A DNA stretch of 6,463 bases from Polaromonas sp. (GTDB taxonomy: Bacteria > Pseudomonadota > Gammaproteobacteria > Burkholderiales > Burkholderiaceae_C): NCBI GenBank assembly GCA_023259235.1, contig JAHFQQ010000202.1:1-6463 (forward strand), in the 5' to 3' direction. The position numbers and the translations under genes were made by a program. Shown here one piece after another: positions 6,014-6,463 of this stretch (the stretch's first letter is position 1; each line of letters opens with the position of its first letter). A model generated the notes under the pieces. The model was not told where the DNA came from, made no database searches, and worked only from the letters and a program-made list of their open reading frames with translations.

Positions 6014-6189
6014 TGGCTGATTCGAAGGTCACCCACAAGTTGTCCATAAGTCAGCGTTATAGAATTGTGAATAAACTGTGCATAAGTTCTCTGTTGCCGG
6101 CTTGCAACGAGAAAAATATGCCTATCTTGGGACTATTCGTCGCTGGCTTTTTGCCTACAATGAAGTTCCAACTATCGCAGTTGCCATAG
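6013..6189 (+). CDS. Possible small protein, 58 codons (unproven)
   Basis: An ATG at 6013 opens 58 codons ending in TAG 6187-6189, only 12 bases before a strong terminator, which is the arrangement expected of a real small gene. The product would begin MADSKVTHKLSISQRYRIVNK, with one short hydrophobic patch (PILGLFVAGFLP). Against it: there is no good Shine-Dalgarno (only GGA three bases before the ATG), the start sits at the edge of a hairpin, third-position GC is only about 54% by hand count, it uses rare ATA, AGA and CTA codons, and DnaA-box-like words lie inside it. I do not recognise the protein. A small RNA is at least as likely. Confidence 0.17.
   Translation: MADSKVTHKLSISQRYRIVNKLCISSLLPACNEKNMPILGLFVAGFLPTMKFQLSQLP
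6041..6085 (-). promoter_or_regulatory. Cluster of DnaA-box-like 9-mers
   Basis: Read on the - strand, 6077-6085 is TTATGCACA and 6066-6074 is TTATTCACA. Both match the TTATNCACA consensus exactly, have the same orientation and are 11 bp (about one helical turn) apart. A third, 6041-6049 (TTATGGACA), has one mismatch. The AT-rich island lies just beside them. No replication gene (dnaA, dnaN, gyrB, parA, repA) is in the window, so this is not a canonical origin; it could be a DnaA-controlled or DnaA-titrating site, or chance. Confidence 0.4.
6087..6113 (+). other. Bulged stem-loop in the putative small RNA
   Basis: TTCTC (6087-6091) pairs with GAGAA (6109-6113) and GTTGC (6093-6097) with GCAAC (6104-6108). 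T6092 is bulged and the loop is CGGCTT. Ten base pairs with a single bulge in non-coding DNA suggest a folded RNA. Confidence 0.5.
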
Positions 6190-6200
6190 ATTGTTGGTTC

Positions 6201-6232
6201 AGGGCGCGTCAATACTCGACGCGCCCTTTTTT
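6201..6232 (+). terminator. Rho-independent terminator with no assigned gene upstream
   Basis: GGGCGCGTC (6202-6210) and GACGCGCCC (6218-6226) form a perfect 9-bp GC-rich stem, extended by A6201-T6227, with a 7-base loop and six T residues (6227-6232). The T-tract is present only in the + direction. It insulates lepA from whatever is transcribed upstream. Confidence 0.92.
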
Positions 6233-6297
6233 ATGGCCTTTCGCGAGTGACCCACAATCTCTTCGCAGTACAAACAAGCACTTAGGCGTTTCCCTTG

Positions 6298-6463
6298 ATG
6301 AATCACATCAGAAATTTTTCAATCATTGCGCATATTGATCACGGAAAATCCACGCTCGCGGACCGCATCATCCAGCGTTGCGGTGGCCTGCAGGATCGCG
6401 AGATGAGTGAGCAGGTGCTCGATTCGATGGATATCGAGAAGGAACGCGGGATAACCATCAAGG
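6298..6463 (+). CDS. lepA: Elongation factor 4 / LepA GTPase, first 55 codons (3' end outside window)
   Basis: LepA is a ribosome-associated translational GTPase of about 600 residues linked to ribosome function and assembly under stress. Only residues 1-55 are here, in frame to the last base. The start MNHIRNFSIIAHIDHGKSTL contains the G1 P-loop AHIDHGKST (11-19). It is followed by ADRIIQRCGGL and MSEQVLDSMDIEKERGITIK, in which the switch-I/G2 Thr is T53. The HIRNFSIIAHIDHGKSTLADR and LDSMDIE(K/R)ERGITIK blocks are diagnostic of LepA rather than EF-G or TypA. ATG 6298 has only a weak AGG (6284-6286) 11 bases upstream. It lies 65 bp after a strong terminator, so it needs its own promoter or read-through; none is obvious. 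In this group lepB and rnc usually follow. Confidence 0.95.
   Translation, partial: MNHIRNFSIIAHIDHGKSTLADRIIQRCGGLQDREMSEQVLDSMDIEKERGITIK

Larger units (their letters stand above)
6072..6232 (+). ncRNA. Putative small RNA ending at an orphan terminator
   Basis: The terminator at 6201-6232 requires a transcript from upstream, yet the nearest recognised stop codon is 480 bp away. A possible -10 (TAGAAT, 6060-6065) would start an RNA near 6072, but it lacks a good -35, so the 5' end is a guess. The interval contains a bulged stem-loop (6087-6113) and a second potential stem (CCAAC near 6163-6167 with GTTGG near 6193-6197, enclosing CTAT/ATAG). It does not resemble 6S RNA, tmRNA, RNase P RNA or a tRNA. 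The transcript could also be a long mucD 3' UTR or the mRNA of the 58-codon frame. Confidence 0.28.

Noticed and set aside
6041..6085. Chromosomal or plasmid replication origin
   Set aside because: Only two exact DnaA-box matches, no replication or partition genes, and a conserved housekeeping context; kept only as a possible DnaA-binding cluster.
6078..6338. An 86-codon + strand reading frame starting at GTG 6078
   Set aside because: It has no ribosome binding site, runs straight through the strong terminator at 6201-6232 and overlaps the secure lepA start in another frame.

Overview
The window looks like an ordinary chromosomal segment of a betaproteobacterium, most likely order Burkholderiales (Comamonadaceae-like). 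This rests on the moderately GC-rich coding sequence, the protein sequences, and a gene order I recall as typical of that group: fabF - ygfX-like - rpoE - rseA - rseB - mucD/degP - lepA. All genes are on the + strand. I ran no database search; assignments come from motif reading and memory of the families.

Layout. 3-1091: 3' part of fabF (fatty-acid elongation), cut by the window edge. 1098-1679: a two-helix membrane protein resembling YgfX/CptA. It is joined to rpoE by a 4-base ATGA stop/start overlap. 1676-2311: rpoE, the extracytoplasmic-function sigma factor. 2409-3041: rseA/mucA, the membrane anti-sigma factor. 3079-4125: rseB/mucB, its periplasmic partner. 4248-5720: an HtrA/DegP/MucD-type periplasmic serine protease with two PDZ domains. 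6298-6463: the first 55 codons of lepA (elongation factor 4).

How the genes work together. RpoE, RseA and RseB form the envelope-stress circuit: RseA holds RpoE at the inner membrane, RseB guards RseA in the periplasm, and envelope damage leads to RseA proteolysis and RpoE release. The DegP/MucD protease is the quality-control arm of the same response. The YgfX-like gene is translationally coupled to rpoE, so it probably belongs to the same transcript. fabF and lepA are housekeeping neighbours.

The least explained part is the 577-bp gap between mucD and lepA (5721-6297). It holds, in order: a 12-bp perfect inverted repeat enclosing a smaller hairpin (5757-5831); a strongly AT-rich stretch (5851-6000, about 26% GC by hand count) with a 20-bp operator-like dyad and two copies of an extended -10-like word exactly 50 bp apart; a perfect 17-bp dyad (5997-6013); two exact DnaA-box consensus matches 11 bp apart plus one near-match (6041-6085); a stem-loop (6087-6113); and a textbook Rho-independent terminator (6201-6232) that follows no recognised gene. 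The terminator implies an undescribed short transcript: a small RNA, or a 58-codon reading frame at 6013-6189. I see no CRISPR array, tRNA, rRNA, insertion sequence, or clearly novel multi-gene system.
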